Numbered from the stretch's first letter, positions 46,020 through 54,188 are shown. The stretch: 64,000 bases of DNA from Comamonadaceae bacterium (GCA_027484575.1 JAIXSQ010000017.1:115381-179380); one strand, 5' to 3'. The notes: a model not told the origin generated them from the letters alone. A program made the numbers and translations.

Positions 46020-47248
46020 GGCGTCGCGGTGCGTGACTGGGGCCGATTATCGGCGGCACCCCGCAGGAACCAGGCGTAGCTGGCCACCGACAGAAGCAGG
46101 AATGCGGCCATCGCGCCACGGAAGGCGTCGGGCTGCGACCAGCCCAGGGCCGCGAAGCCGTCGACCAGCGCGCCCACGCCCCATTGCACGGTGAACACGC
46201 CGGCGAAGATCACGAGGTTGTAGGCGGACAGGGCCCGGCCCGCGAGCGCCGAGGGGAAGGCCATGCCCACGGCGGGCTGGGCGAGCGAGACGAAGGTGCA
46301 GGACACGCAGAACACGGCCCATGCCGCGGCGCCCGCCGCGGGACCGGCCACGACGATGGCCGCCAGCACCAGCAGGCTGCCGGGCAGGAAGCGGGCGATC
46401 AGCCGGTCGGTGGTCCACCCGCGCCGCTGCAGCACCGGGTTGGCCAGGCCCCAGGTCCAGAACGCCAGCAGCATGCACACGTTGATCGCGAACAGGCCGG
46501 CGGCCGCCTGCAGCGGCGGCCAGCCGCTCACGCGCACCAGCCAGGGCCCGGCCCACAGCGACTGGATGGCGATCATCCCGCCGTAGTTGAAGAAGCCGAT
46601 CGGCACCATGCGCCGGAAGTACGGATGCCGCCAGACCTGCGCGTAGCTTGGCGGCTCGCCCTCGGTCGAGGGGCCCACGTCCCAGCCCGGCACGCGCCAG
46701 GCCAGCGCCAGCGAGGCGACGCCCAGCAGCACGGCCAGGCCGACGAACAGCCAGCGCCAGCCCATCACCGGCAGCAGCCACTGCACCGGCAGCGTCGAGG
46801 CCACCATGCCCAGCGAGCCGGTCATCAGCATCCACGAGTTGGCGCGCAGCTGCGTGGCCGGCTCGAACCAGCGGCGGAAACCGGTCAGCGGGGCCATCAG
46901 GCAGGCGCTGACGCCCACGCCGCAGAGCATGCGCGCGGCCAGCAGGCTCCAGAAGCCGTCGGCCGCGGCAAAGGCCAGGCAGCCGGCCACCGCGATGCCC
47001 ACGAAGCCCAGGATGACCTTGCGCGGGCCGTACTGGTCCAGCCAGGTGCCCAGCGGCAGCTGGGTGGCGGCGAAGCCGAGGAAGAAGCCGCCGGCCAGCA
47101 GCCCCAGGTCGGCGGCGTTGAGCGCGAACTCCTGCGTGAGCACCGGCGCCAGCGTGGCGGTGACCGCGCGCAGCACGGCCGAGAAGAAGTAGCAGAAGGC
47201 GAAGGCCAGGAAGACGACGATCGCGGTGCGGCGGGGCAGGGTGTTCAA
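46016..47248 (-). CDS. Major facilitator superfamily permease
   Basis: A 410-residue, twelve-helix MFS transporter. The N-terminal half has the motif-A region GTWLDQYGPRKVILG and YFFSAVLRAVTATLAPVLTQ. Substrate unknown; the closest-looking group is nitrate/nitrite- or organic-anion-type antiporters. The start is TTG 47248, overlapping the previous stop as TTGA, with GAAGGA about 12 bases upstream. No ATG is available near the N-terminus. It is the second gene of a lipoprotein-MFS operon and its 3' end overlaps the PTS EIIA start. Confidence 0.85.
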   Translation of the reverse strand: MNTLPRRTAIVVFLAFAFCYFFSAVLRAVTATLAPVLTQEFALNAADLGLLAGGFFLGFAATQLPLGTWLDQYGPRKVILGFVGIAVAGCLAFAAADGFWSLLAARMLCGVGVSACLMAPLTGFRRWFEPATQLRANSWMLMTGSLGMVASTLPVQWLLPVMGWRWLFVGLAVLLGVASLALAWRVPGWDVGPSTEGEPPSYAQVWRHPYFRRMVPIGFFNYGGMIAIQSLWAGPWLVRVSGWPPLQAAAGLFAINVCMLLAFWTWGLANPVLQRRGWTTDRLIARFLPGSLLVLAAIVVAGPAAGAAAWAVFCVSCTFVSLAQPAVGMAFPSALAGRALSAYNLVIFAGVFTVQWGVGALVDGFAALGWSQPDAFRGAMAAFLLLSVASYAWFLRGAADNRPQSRTATP

Positions 47249-47775
47249 CGGAACTTCAATCCTTCGAAGAACGGCTGCGTCATTGCGGGGGTGAGCTTGT
47301 CGGCATAGACCACGGCCTGGAACACGCGGGTGCCCCGGGCGAAGTAGGCGGCCTCGCCCTGCACCGTGCTGCCGTCGGCGCGACGGCCTTCGGCAGCCAC
47401 GCGCTGCGCGCCGGGCAGCTCGAGCGCGCCGGGCGGCACGAAGGGCGTGGCGCGCGGGGGGCCGGCCTTCAGGTTGGCCAGGGTGGCCTGGTTCCACTGC
47501 AGCAGCGCCTGCGCGGCGCGCACCGGGTCGCCCACGTCGGCCTGCAGCACCGCGAAGGTGGCACCGCCGGCCTCGCAGCCGAGCAGCTGCAGCTCGACCT
47601 CGGGTCCGGCCAGCGGCACGCGTCGCGCGCCCTTGTCGGGCTTGCAGGGCAGCAGCACCTGCAGCTCGGAGGGCTCGGCACGCAGCTCGCGCCAGTCGAG
47701 GGAGGGACTGCAGGCGGCCAGCAGCAGGGCCAGCAGGGCGGCCGGCACGGCGGCCGGCACCGGGAAACGGGGCAT
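47245..47775 (-). CDS. Hypothetical lipoprotein
   Basis: A 176-residue predicted lipoprotein with the lipobox LLAAC after AALLALLLAAC. The mature portion has a few conserved-looking pieces (LDWRELRAEPSELQVLLPCKPD and QPFFEGLKFR) and two further Cys. I recognise no family. It is cotranscribed with the MFS permease gene (TTGA overlap) and divergent by 37 bases from the CoA-transferase gene. No Shine-Dalgarno sequence precedes ATG 47775, but TATCAT ends 6 bases upstream. Confidence 0.75.
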   Translation of the reverse strand: MPRFPVPAAVPAALLALLLAACSPSLDWRELRAEPSELQVLLPCKPDKGARRVPLAGPEVELQLLGCEAGGATFAVLQADVGDPVRAAQALLQWNQATLANLKAGPPRATPFVPPGALELPGAQRVAAEGRRADGSTVQGEAAYFARGTRVFQAVVYADKLTPAMTQPFFEGLKFR

Positions 47776-47781
47776 CGGCCG

Positions 47782-47787
47782 ATGATA
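47782..47787 (-). promoter_or_regulatory. Candidate -10 element, leaderless lipoprotein gene
   Basis: TATCAT on the minus strand (5 of 6 to TATAAT), 6 bases before ATG 47775. It lies beside the oppositely oriented element at 47799-47804. Confidence 0.45.
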
Positions 47788-47798
47788 CGGTTCCGCCC

Positions 47799-47804
47799 GA
47801 CAAT
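47799..47804 (+). promoter_or_regulatory. Candidate -10 element, leaderless CoA-transferase gene
   Basis: GACAAT, 8 bases before ATG 47813, with no SD. The 37-base intergenic region thus holds two closely packed divergent elements. Confidence 0.4.
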
Positions 47805-47812
47805 CGCCGCCC

Positions 47813-49048
47813 ATGACATCGCTGCAAGGCATCCGCATCCTCGACCTGTCCCGCGTGCTCGCGGGCCCCTGGTGCACCCAGACCCTGGCCGACCTGGGCG
47901 CCGACGTGATCAAGGTGGAGCGGCCGGGCAGCGGCGACGACACGCGCGCCTGGGGCCCGCCTTTCCTGCCCGACGCGCAGGGCCAGGACACACGCGAGGC
48001 GGCGTACTACCTGGGCGCCAACCGCAACAAGCGCTCGGTCACCTGCGACATCGCCACGCCCGCGGGGCAGGCGCTGGTGCGCGCGCTGGCGGCGCAGTGC
48101 GACGTGTTCGTCGAGAACTACAAGGTGGGCGACATGGCCCGCTACGGGTTGGACTGGCCGTCGCTGCGGCAGGTGAACCCCCGGCTTGTGTACTGCAGCA
48201 TCACGGGCTTCGGCCAGAGCGGGCCGTACCGCGAGCGCGCCGGCTATGACTACGCCGTGCAGGGCATGGGCGGTTTGATGAGCGTGACCGGCGAGCGCGA
48301 CGACCTGGGCGGCGGCCCGCAGAAGGTGGGCGTGGCGGTGGCCGACCTGTTCACCGGCCTGTATGCGGCGACCGCGATCCTCGCGGCGCTGCGCCACGCC
48401 GAGCGCACCGGCGAGGGCCAGGCCGTCGACATGGCGCTGCTGGACACCCAGGTGGCCATGCTGGCCAACCTGGGCGCGAACTACCTGGTCAGCGGCAAGG
48501 TCCCGGGCCGCGCCGGCAACGCGCACCAGAACATCGTGCCCTACCAGGTGTTCGAGGTGGCGCCCGCGCCCGACGGCCGCAAGGACCACGTCATCCTGGC
48601 CGTCGGCAACGACGGACAGTTCGCGAAGTTCTGCGAGGTGGCCGGACGGCCCGAGCTGGCGCGCGACCCCCGCTACGCGCGCAACCAGGACCGGGTGCGC
48701 CACCGCGCCGAACTGGTGCCGCTGCTCGAGGCCATCCTGCGCAGCCGTCCCAAGGCCGACTGGCTGGCCGCGCTCGAGGCCGCCAAGGTGCCCTGCGGCG
48801 CGATCAACGACCTGGCCGAGGTGTTCGCCGACCCGCACGTGGCCGCGCGCGGCATGGTCACCACCTGGGACCACCCGCTGCGCGCCGGCCTGCGGCTGGT
48901 GTCGTCGCCGATCAAGATGGAGGCGACGCCGGTGCGCACCGAGCTGCCGCCGCCGCTGCTGGGGCAGCACACCGACGAGGTCCTGGCCGACGTGCTCGGC
49001 TGGGACGCGGACCGCATCGCGGCGCTGCGCGCGCAAGGAGTGATCTGA
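47813..49048 (+). CDS. Class III CoA-transferase (CaiB/BaiF family)
   Basis: A 411-residue family III CoA-transferase, like formyl-CoA:oxalate or succinyl-CoA transferases. Features are the N-terminal GIRILDLSRVLAGPWCTQTLADLGADVIKVE, GRNRRSV-like ANRNKRSVTCDI, GYDYAVQGMGGLMSVTG and ADLFTG, whose Asp178 aligns with the catalytic Asp of the family. The acceptor acid cannot be read. The next gene begins one base after its stop, and no SD precedes the ATG. Confidence 0.9.
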   Translation: MTSLQGIRILDLSRVLAGPWCTQTLADLGADVIKVERPGSGDDTRAWGPPFLPDAQGQDTREAAYYLGANRNKRSVTCDIATPAGQALVRALAAQCDVFVENYKVGDMARYGLDWPSLRQVNPRLVYCSITGFGQSGPYRERAGYDYAVQGMGGLMSVTGERDDLGGGPQKVGVAVADLFTGLYAATAILAALRHAERTGEGQAVDMALLDTQVAMLANLGANYLVSGKVPGRAGNAHQNIVPYQVFEVAPAPDGRKDHVILAVGNDGQFAKFCEVAGRPELARDPRYARNQDRVRHRAELVPLLEAILRSRPKADWLAALEAAKVPCGAINDLAEVFADPHVAARGMVTTWDHPLRAGLRLVSSPIKMEATPVRTELPPPLLGQHTDEVLADVLGWDADRIAALRAQGVI

Positions 49049-49049
49049 G

Positions 49050-49784
49050 ATGGCGACCTTCGTCCTGGTCCATGGTGCCTGGCATGGCGGCTGGTGCTGG
49101 CAACGGGTGGTGGCGCGGCTGGCGGCCGCCGGGCACCGGGTGCACGCGCCGACGCTCACGGGCGTGGGCGAGCGGGCCCACCTGCTCAATTCCGCGATCA
49201 CGCTCGAGACCCACATCGCCGACCTGCGCGGCGTGCTCGAGGCCGAGGAACTGCACGACGTGGTGCTGGGGGTGCACTCGTACGCGGGCATGCTGGGCAC
49301 GGCCATCGCCGACCGCATGGGCGAGCGGCTGCGCCACCTCGTGTACGTCGATGCGGTGGTGCCGCGCCCCGGCGAGAGCTGGAGCAGCACGCACGCGCGC
49401 ACCACCCGCGAGGCGCGGCTGGCGGCCGCGGCGGCCTCGCCCGACTACGCCTTCGCCGTGCCCGATGCCGGCGGCTACGGCCTGCAGGGCGAGGACCTGG
49501 CCTGGGTGCAGCGCCGCATGACGCCGCATCCGGGGCACACCTACGAGGCGACGCTGGACTTCGCGCCGGCCCGGGTGGCCCGGGTGCCGCGCACCTTCGT
49601 GGACTGCACCGCGCCGCGGCTGCCGACCATCGACCCGATCCGGCCGCGGGTGCGGGATGCGAAGTTCTGGGACGGCCAGTGGAGTGGCGGCGGGGGTGCG
49701 CGGGTGGTGGAGCTGGCCTGCGGCCACGACCCCATGGTCGACCAGCCGGAGGCGCTGGCGGCGATCCTGGCGGGTTGCGCCTGA
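49050..49784 (+). CDS. Alpha/beta hydrolase
   Basis: A 244-residue alpha/beta-fold hydrolase. The nucleophile elbow GVHSYAG puts Ser77 in a slightly unusual GxHSxxG, which is seen in salicylate- and methyl ester-esterase-like and hydroxynitrile lyase-like families. VLVHGAWHGGWCWQRV forms the oxyanion hole region, and the catalytic His lies in CGHDPMVDQPEAL. The start is ATG 49050 with GAGTGATC... upstream. It may release CoA-derived or ester products made by the linked CoA-transferase (inference). Confidence 0.87.
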   Translation: MATFVLVHGAWHGGWCWQRVVARLAAAGHRVHAPTLTGVGERAHLLNSAITLETHIADLRGVLEAEELHDVVLGVHSYAGMLGTAIADRMGERLRHLVYVDAVVPRPGESWSSTHARTTREARLAAAAASPDYAFAVPDAGGYGLQGEDLAWVQRRMTPHPGHTYEATLDFAPARVARVPRTFVDCTAPRLPTIDPIRPRVRDAKFWDGQWSGGGGARVVELACGHDPMVDQPEALAAILAGCA

Positions 49785-49842
49785 AGTCGCTGACGCGCCG
49801 CAAGGCCTGAACTTTCCGCGTGCGCCACAATCCATCCCTGCC

Positions 49843-50349
49843 ATGAACAAGACCCTGCGCTGGATCCTCCCCCTGGCCGCCGCCGCCGTGGTGGGCGCCG
49901 GTGCGTGGTGGGCCTCGCAGTCGGCCCAGTCGCCCGCGCCCGCGTCCACCTTCGTGCTGCTGGACGGCAGCCGCACCACCACAGACGACTTCCGGGGCAA
50001 GGTCACCCTGGTGAACTTCTGGGCCACCAGCTGCGTGACCTGCGTGGCCGAGATGCCGCAGCTGGTCGCCACCCACGACAAGTTCAAGGGCCGCGGCTAC
50101 CAGACGGTGGCGGTGGCGATGAGCTACGACCCGCCGGCCTACGTCGTCAACTTCACCCAGAGCCGCAAGCTGCCCTTCCAGGTGGCGATCGACAACACCG
50201 GCACGGTCGCCAAGGCCTGGGGCGACGTGCAGCTGACCCCCACCACCTACCTGGTCGACAAGCAGGGGCGCATCGTCAAGCGCTACGTCGGCGAGCCCGA
50301 CTTCGCCGAGCTGCACAAGCTGATCGAGAAGCTGCTGGCGCAGGCCTGA
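49843..50349 (+). CDS. TlpA-like thioredoxin-fold protein
   Basis: A 168-residue periplasmic or membrane-tethered thioredoxin with an N-terminal signal anchor (TLRWILPLAAAAVVGAGAWW) and the redox site Cys64-Val-Thr-Cys67 in NFWATSCVTCVAEMP. The C-terminal TPTTYLVDKQGRIV cis-Pro region is typical. Likely used in cytochrome c maturation or protection against disulfide stress; the neighbouring cytochrome b561 points to redox work. CACAAT ends 11 bases before ATG 49843. Confidence 0.9.
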   Translation: MNKTLRWILPLAAAAVVGAGAWWASQSAQSPAPASTFVLLDGSRTTTDDFRGKVTLVNFWATSCVTCVAEMPQLVATHDKFKGRGYQTVAVAMSYDPPAYVVNFTQSRKLPFQVAIDNTGTVAKAWGDVQLTPTTYLVDKQGRIVKRYVGEPDFAELHKLIEKLLAQA

Positions 50350-50430
50350 GGCGGCGCACCTGCCGCGCGGACGCCGTCCGCGGGAGCTGACGCACAATCG
50401 CGCAGCCACAACCACGAGGAGAGAAGCCGC

Positions 50431-51114
50431 ATGGCCACCAAGGTGCGTGTCTGGGACCTGCCCACCCGCCTGTTCCACTGGGCCCTGGCCCTGTGCGTGA
50501 TCTGTTCGTTCGCCACCGCCTGGGTGCCGGGCAGCTGGATCGAGTGGCACGCGAAGCTGGGCTACGCCGTGCTGGCGCTGGTCGCCTTCCGCCTGCTGTG
50601 GGGCGTCGTGGGCGGGCGCTGGTCGCGCTTCGTGTCGTTCGTCTACGCACCCTCGAGCGTGCTGGCCTACCTGCGCGGCCGGCCGCACCCCGACCACCTG
50701 GTGGGCCACAACCCGCTGGGCGCCGGCTCGGTGTTCGCGCTGCTGCTGGTGCTGCTGGCGCAGGTGGGCACCGGGCTGGTGAGCGACGACGAGATCGCCT
50801 TCACCGGCCCGCTGAACCGCTTCGTCTCGAGCGCGCAGGGCTTGTCGGCCACCTGGTACCACAAGGCCATCGGCCAGTGGCTGCTGGTGGCACTGGTGGT
50901 GCTGCACGTGGCCGCGATCCTGTACTACCTGCTGGCCAAGCGCGACAACCTGGTGCGGCCCATGGTCAGCGGCGACAAGCTGCTCGAGCATCCCGTGCCC
51001 GCATCGCGCGACGACCTGGCCACCCGCCTGCTGGCCCTGGTGCTGGCGGCCGCCTGCGGCGCTGGCGTGTGGTGGCTGGTCACCCGCGCGGCGGCCGGGG
51101 GCGCGTTCGGCTGA
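50431..51114 (+). CDS. Cytochrome b561 family membrane protein
   Basis: A 227-residue diheme b-type cytochrome with four TM helices. Conserved positions are LFHWALALCVICSFATAW and EWHAKLGYAVLALVAFRLLWG (His), RPHPDHLVGHNPLGAG, and the C-terminal ATWYHKAIGQWLLVALVVLHVAAILYY (two His). It shuttles electrons across or along the membrane. GAGGAGAGAAG upstream of ATG 50431 gives a strong start. A CGCGGAC/GTCCGCG hairpin at 50366-50382 lies between it and the TlpA-like gene. Confidence 0.92.
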   Translation: MATKVRVWDLPTRLFHWALALCVICSFATAWVPGSWIEWHAKLGYAVLALVAFRLLWGVVGGRWSRFVSFVYAPSSVLAYLRGRPHPDHLVGHNPLGAGSVFALLLVLLAQVGTGLVSDDEIAFTGPLNRFVSSAQGLSATWYHKAIGQWLLVALVVLHVAAILYYLLAKRDNLVRPMVSGDKLLEHPVPASRDDLATRLLALVLAAACGAGVWWLVTRAAAGGAFG

Positions 51115-51116
51115 GC

Positions 51117-51144
51117 TTGGCGGACGGGCCCGGGCCGCTAAACT
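51117..51144 (+). promoter_or_regulatory. Candidate promoter of the acetyltransferase gene
   Basis: TTGGCG (51117-51122), 16-base spacer, TAAACT (51139-51144). The predicted transcription start near 51151 is 22 bases before the TTG start. Confidence 0.45.
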
Positions 51145-51172
51145 GCCCGTCCCGCCACTTCCCGACACCGCC

Positions 51173-51673
51173 TTGCCGACGGACACCTCCCTGCCCGTGC
51201 TGAGCGTGCGCCAAGCGGCCACGCCCCAGGACCTCGACGCGGCCCGCGCCGCGATCCGCGAGTACGCGGACGGCCTGGGCATCGACCTGTGCTTCCAGGG
51301 CATCGACCGCGAGCTGGCCAGCCTGCCGGGCGAGTACGCGCCGCCGCGGGGCGCACTGCTTCTGGCCGAGGTCGACGGGGCGATCGCCGGCTGCGTGGCG
51401 CTGCGGCCGCTGGACACCAGCGACTACCCGGGCGCCGCCGAGATGAAGCGCCTGTACGTGCGCAAGCCGTTCCGGGGCTTCGGGCTCGGGCGGCAGCTGG
51501 CCGAAGCCGTGCTCGATGCGGCCCGCCAGGCCGGCCATGCCTGCGTGCTGCTGGACACGCTCAGCGACATGGAGGCGGCCCGTGCGCTGTACGAGGACCT
51601 GGGCTTCGAGCCGATCGACCCGTACTACCACAACCCCATTGCCGGGGCGCACTACCTCAAGGTCGATCTCTGA
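51173..51673 (+). CDS. GNAT-family N-acetyltransferase
   Basis: A 166-residue GNAT with acetyl-CoA-binding VRKPFRGFGLGRQLAEAVLDAARQAG (motif A, R/Q-x-x-G-x-G/A) and motif B (LYEDLGFEPI). The acceptor is unknown. The chosen start is TTG 51173 because no ATG lies near the N-terminus. The upstream promoter-like pair and short leader fit this start but no SD is visible. It ends next to a bidirectional terminator. Confidence 0.85.
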   Translation: MPTDTSLPVLSVRQAATPQDLDAARAAIREYADGLGIDLCFQGIDRELASLPGEYAPPRGALLLAEVDGAIAGCVALRPLDTSDYPGAAEMKRLYVRKPFRGFGLGRQLAEAVLDAARQAGHACVLLDTLSDMEAARALYEDLGFEPIDPYYHNPIAGAHYLKVDL

Positions 51674-51696
51674 AGGCGCGCGGCCCCCGCCAACGA

Positions 51697-51722
51697 CAAA
51701 GGCCCGCGACAGCGGGCCTTTG
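51697..51722. terminator. Bidirectional terminator hairpin
   Basis: An 11-bp perfect stem CAAAGGCCCGC/GCGGGCCTTTG with loop GACA. The AAA/TTT base of the stem supplies a short U-tract on either strand. It separates the GNAT and peroxiredoxin genes. Confidence 0.8.
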
Positions 51723-51740
51723 CACGTGGGGACCGGTCGC

Positions 51741-52247
51741 TCAGCCCTTGGCCTGCGCCAGCATGGTGTCGGCGTCGCTGACCTCGAACTTGCCGGGGCC
51801 CTCGATGTTCAGCGTGGTGACCTTGCCGTCCTTGACCAGCATCGAGAAGCGCTGGCAGCGCACGCCCATGCCGCGGGCGGTGAGGTCCAGCGTGAGGCCG
51901 GTGGCCTTGGCGAAGTCGGCGCTGCCGTCGCCCAGCATGCGCACCTTGCCGTCGGTCTTCTGGTCGCGCGCCCAGGCGCCCATCACGAACGCGTCGTTGA
52001 CGCTGACGCACCAGACCTCGTCGACGCCGGCCTTCTTCAGCTCGTCGATCTTCTGCACGTAGCCGGGCACGTGCTTGGCCGAGCAGGTGGGCGTGTAGGC
52101 GCCGGGCAGGCCAAACAGGGCGATGGTCTTGCCGGCCGCGGCCTCGCGCACCTTCACCGGGTTCGGCCCGATGCTGCAGCCGTTGCCCTCGACCTCCGAG
52201 TACTCCTGCAGCGTGACGTCGGGCAGCTGGTCGCCGATCTTGATCAT
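51741..52247 (-). CDS. Peroxiredoxin, Prx5/glutaredoxin-dependent type
   Basis: A 168-residue peroxidase of the AhpC/TSA-Prx5 group. The peroxidatic Cys55 sits in PGAYTPTCSAKHVPGY, the family form of PxxxTxxC, and ARGMGVRCQRFSMLVKDGKV follows. ATG 52247 (MIKIGDQLPDV) is selected because GAGGAG is 6 bases upstream; the ATG at 52253 is too close to it. It likely reduces peroxides using thioredoxin or glutathione. Confidence 0.93.
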   Translation of the reverse strand: MIKIGDQLPDVTLQEYSEVEGNGCSIGPNPVKVREAAAGKTIALFGLPGAYTPTCSAKHVPGYVQKIDELKKAGVDEVWCVSVNDAFVMGAWARDQKTDGKVRMLGDGSADFAKATGLTLDLTARGMGVRCQRFSMLVKDGKVTTLNIEGPGKFEVSDADTMLAQAKG

Positions 52248-52281
52248 GGTCATCTCCTCGTGTGCGGTGGACGGAAAAGAA

Positions 52282-52306
52282 AAACGGCCCACATTGTGGG
52301 CCGTTT
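52282..52306 (-). terminator. Rho-independent terminator of the rplC-rpsQ operon
   Basis: An 11-bp stem AAACGGCCCAC/GTGGGCCGTTT with a 3-base loop. On the minus strand the hairpin is followed by TTTTCTTTTC. It lies 26 bases after the rpsQ stop, so the ribosomal protein transcript ends here. Confidence 0.85.
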
Positions 52307-52332
52307 CGTCAGCAGGCGCCGTGCGCGGGGTC

Positions 52333-52602
52333 TCAGACCACCGCGGCCTTCTCGACCAGGCGGGTGGCGACCCAGTTCTTGGTCTTGGAGATCGGGCGCG
52401 ACTCGGTGATCTCGATCACGTCGCCGACGTGGTACTCGCCCTTCTCGTCGTGCGCGTGGTACTTGCTGGACTTGGCAACGATCTTGCCGTACAGCTCGTG
52501 CTTCACGCGGCGCTCGACCAGGACCGTCACGGTCTTGGCACGCTTGTCGCTCACCACCTTGCCGATCAGGGTGCGCTTGAGGGAGGTCTTGGCTTCCGTC
52601 AT
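52333..52602 (-). CDS. rpsQ: 30S ribosomal protein S17
   Basis: An 89-residue S17, an early assembly protein binding 16S rRNA. KRTLIGKVVSDKRAKTVTVLVERRVKHELYGK and GDVIEITESRPISKTKNW are diagnostic. Last gene of the operon on this strand, 10 bases after rpmC. Confidence 0.99.
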   Translation of the reverse strand: MTEAKTSLKRTLIGKVVSDKRAKTVTVLVERRVKHELYGKIVAKSSKYHAHDEKGEYHVGDVIEITESRPISKTKNWVATRLVEKAAVV

Positions 52603-52612
52603 GGGCTACTCC

Positions 52613-52816
52613 TTACTTGGCGGATTCCGCGCGCTTCTGGGCCAGGATGGTCTTGGCGCGCGCGATGTCGCGGCGCGTCAGGCGCAGCGAGGCGGTGTTG
52701 GACAGTTGTTGCGTGGCTTTCTGCATGCGCAGGCCGAAATGGGCCTTCTGCAGATCCTTCACCTCGGTCTCGAGGCCGGCCACGTCCTTCTGGCGCAATT
52801 CAGCAGCTTTGGTCAT
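52613..52816 (-). CDS. rpmC: 50S ribosomal protein L29
   Basis: A 67-residue L29 near the polypeptide exit tunnel. MTKAAELRQKDVAGLETEVK and LRMQKATQQLSNTASLRLTRRDIARAKT are typical. ATG 52816. Small size and tight spacing fit the S10 operon. Confidence 0.98.
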   Translation of the reverse strand: MTKAAELRQKDVAGLETEVKDLQKAHFGLRMQKATQQLSNTASLRLTRRDIARAKTILAQKRAESAK

Positions 52817-52835
52817 GTGATTCTCCTTGGCTGCC

Positions 52836-53252
52836 TCAGGCACCGAGCATGCGGGTGACGAACGTCGTGCGCAGCGGCAGCTTGGCCGCAGCCAGCTTGA
52901 ACGCCTCGCGCGCCAGTTCCTCGGGCACGCCCACGATCTCGTACAGCACCTTGCCGGGCTGGATCTCGGCGACGTAGTACTCCGGGTTGCCCTTGCCGTT
53001 GCCCATGCGGACCTCGGCGGGCTTCTGGGAGATCGGCTTGTCGGGGAACACGCGGATCCAGATCCGGCCGCCACGCTTGACGTGGCGGGAGATCGCGCGA
53101 CGCGCGGCCTCGATCTGGCGGGCCGTCAGGCGGCCGCGGTCGGTCGACTTCAGGCCGAAGTCACCGAACGCCACCGAGTTGCCCCGGGTGGCGATGCCGG
53201 TGTTGCGGCCCTTCTGCTCTTTGCGGTATTTGCGGCGAGCGGGTTGCAGCAT
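52836..53252 (-). CDS. rplP: 50S ribosomal protein L16
   Basis: A 138-residue L16, important for the A-site of the peptidyl transferase centre. MLQPARRKYRKEQKGRN, GGRIWIRVFPDKPIS and the C-terminal LPLRTTFVTRMLGA are diagnostic. The stop of rpsC is 2 bases from its start. Confidence 0.99.
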   Translation of the reverse strand: MLQPARRKYRKEQKGRNTGIATRGNSVAFGDFGLKSTDRGRLTARQIEAARRAISRHVKRGGRIWIRVFPDKPISQKPAEVRMGNGKGNPEYYVAEIQPGKVLYEIVGVPEELAREAFKLAAAKLPLRTTFVTRMLGA

Positions 53253-53254
53253 GT

Positions 53255-54175
53255 TTACTCTCCTTTACCGTCGGCCGCAGCGGCCGGCGCGCCAGTTCCC
53301 GTCTTCCGGGGCACGCGCTTAACGGTAGATTTCGGCGCCTCGGCGCCTGCGGTTGCTTCTTGCGGCTTGTCGCTGCCGTCGGCGGGCGCGGCATTGGTGG
53401 TGCCGGCGCCGCCACGGGGGCCGCGGCTCGGACCGCCACGGCGATCGCCGCCGGGGCCGCCACGGCCGTCACGACGCGGACCGCGCGGACCGCGACGCTC
53501 CTCGCCCTCGGGGCGCGGCGTGCTGTCCAGCGACGGCGCATCGGTGCGGCCCAGCGTGTCGCCCTTGTAGACCCAGACCTTGACGCCGATGACGCCGTAG
53601 GTGGTCTTGGCTTCGCTGAAACCGTAGTCGATGTCGGCGCGCAGGGTGTGCAGCGGCACGCGACCTTCGCGGTACCACTCGGTGCGGGCGATCTCGATGC
53701 CGTTCAGGCGGCCCGACGACATGATCTTGATGCCCTGGGCGCCCAGGCGCATGGCGTTCTGCATTGCGCGCTTCATGGCGCGGCGGAACATGATGCGCTT
53801 CTCGAGCTGCTGGGTGATGCTATCGGCGATCAGCTGTGCATCGACTTCGGGCTTGCGCACTTCCTCGATGTTGACCGCGACGGGCACGCCCAGGCGGGTG
53901 GCGAGTTCCTTCTTCAGGTTCTCGATGTCCTCGCCCTTCTTGCCGATCACCACGCCCGGACGCGCCGAGTAGATGGTGATGCGGGCGTTCTTGGCCGGGC
54001 GCTCGATCAGCACGCGGGAGACGGCGGCGTTCTTCAGCTTGGACTTGAGGTACTCGCGCACCTTGATGTCCTCGGCCAGCATGCCCGCGAAGTCGCGGTT
54101 GTTGGCGTACCAGCGGCTGGCCCAGTTGCGGCTGACCGCGAGGCGGAAGCCGGTCGGATGGATTTTCTGTCCCAT
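53255..54175 (-). CDS. rpsC: 30S ribosomal protein S3 with Arg/Gly-rich extension
   Basis: Mature core residues 1-209 match S3: MGQKIHPTGFRLAVSRNWAS, the KH domain with VVIGKKGEDIENL, and EWYREGRVPLHTLRADIDYG. The protein continues to 306 residues, about 70 beyond E. coli S3 (233). The tail (53258-53548) begins RTDAPSLDSTPRPEG, runs through RGG/RGP repeats (GPRRDGRGGPGGDRRGGPSR) and ends in an Ala/Thr/Lys-rich segment. The tail is on the solvent side of the mRNA entry channel, so it may affect mRNA binding or unwinding. Confidence 0.98.
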   Translation of the reverse strand: MGQKIHPTGFRLAVSRNWASRWYANNRDFAGMLAEDIKVREYLKSKLKNAAVSRVLIERPAKNARITIYSARPGVVIGKKGEDIENLKKELATRLGVPVAVNIEEVRKPEVDAQLIADSITQQLEKRIMFRRAMKRAMQNAMRLGAQGIKIMSSGRLNGIEIARTEWYREGRVPLHTLRADIDYGFSEAKTTYGVIGVKVWVYKGDTLGRTDAPSLDSTPRPEGEERRGPRGPRRDGRGGPGGDRRGGPSRGPRGGAGTTNAAPADGSDKPQEATAGAEAPKSTVKRVPRKTGTGAPAAAADGKGE

Positions 54176-54188
54176 AGTCTTCCAGGCC

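Noticed and set aside
47249..49405. Long N-terminal extension of the MFS gene, which would make a 1129-residue protein
   Set aside because: The extension is antisense to the CoA-transferase and hydrolase genes and runs through the lipoprotein gene in another frame. The TTG at 47248 gives a normal MFS protein.
50366..50382. Terminator between the TlpA-like and cytochrome b561 genes
   Set aside because: The 7-bp GC stem lacks a T-tract on either strand, so I did not list it as a terminator.
53255..53548. Possible fusion of S3 to a separate protein or a frameshift at its 3' end
   Set aside because: The frame is continuous and the tail is low-complexity RGG-type without a second domain. Spacing to rplP is normal (2 bases), which fits an extension rather than an accident.
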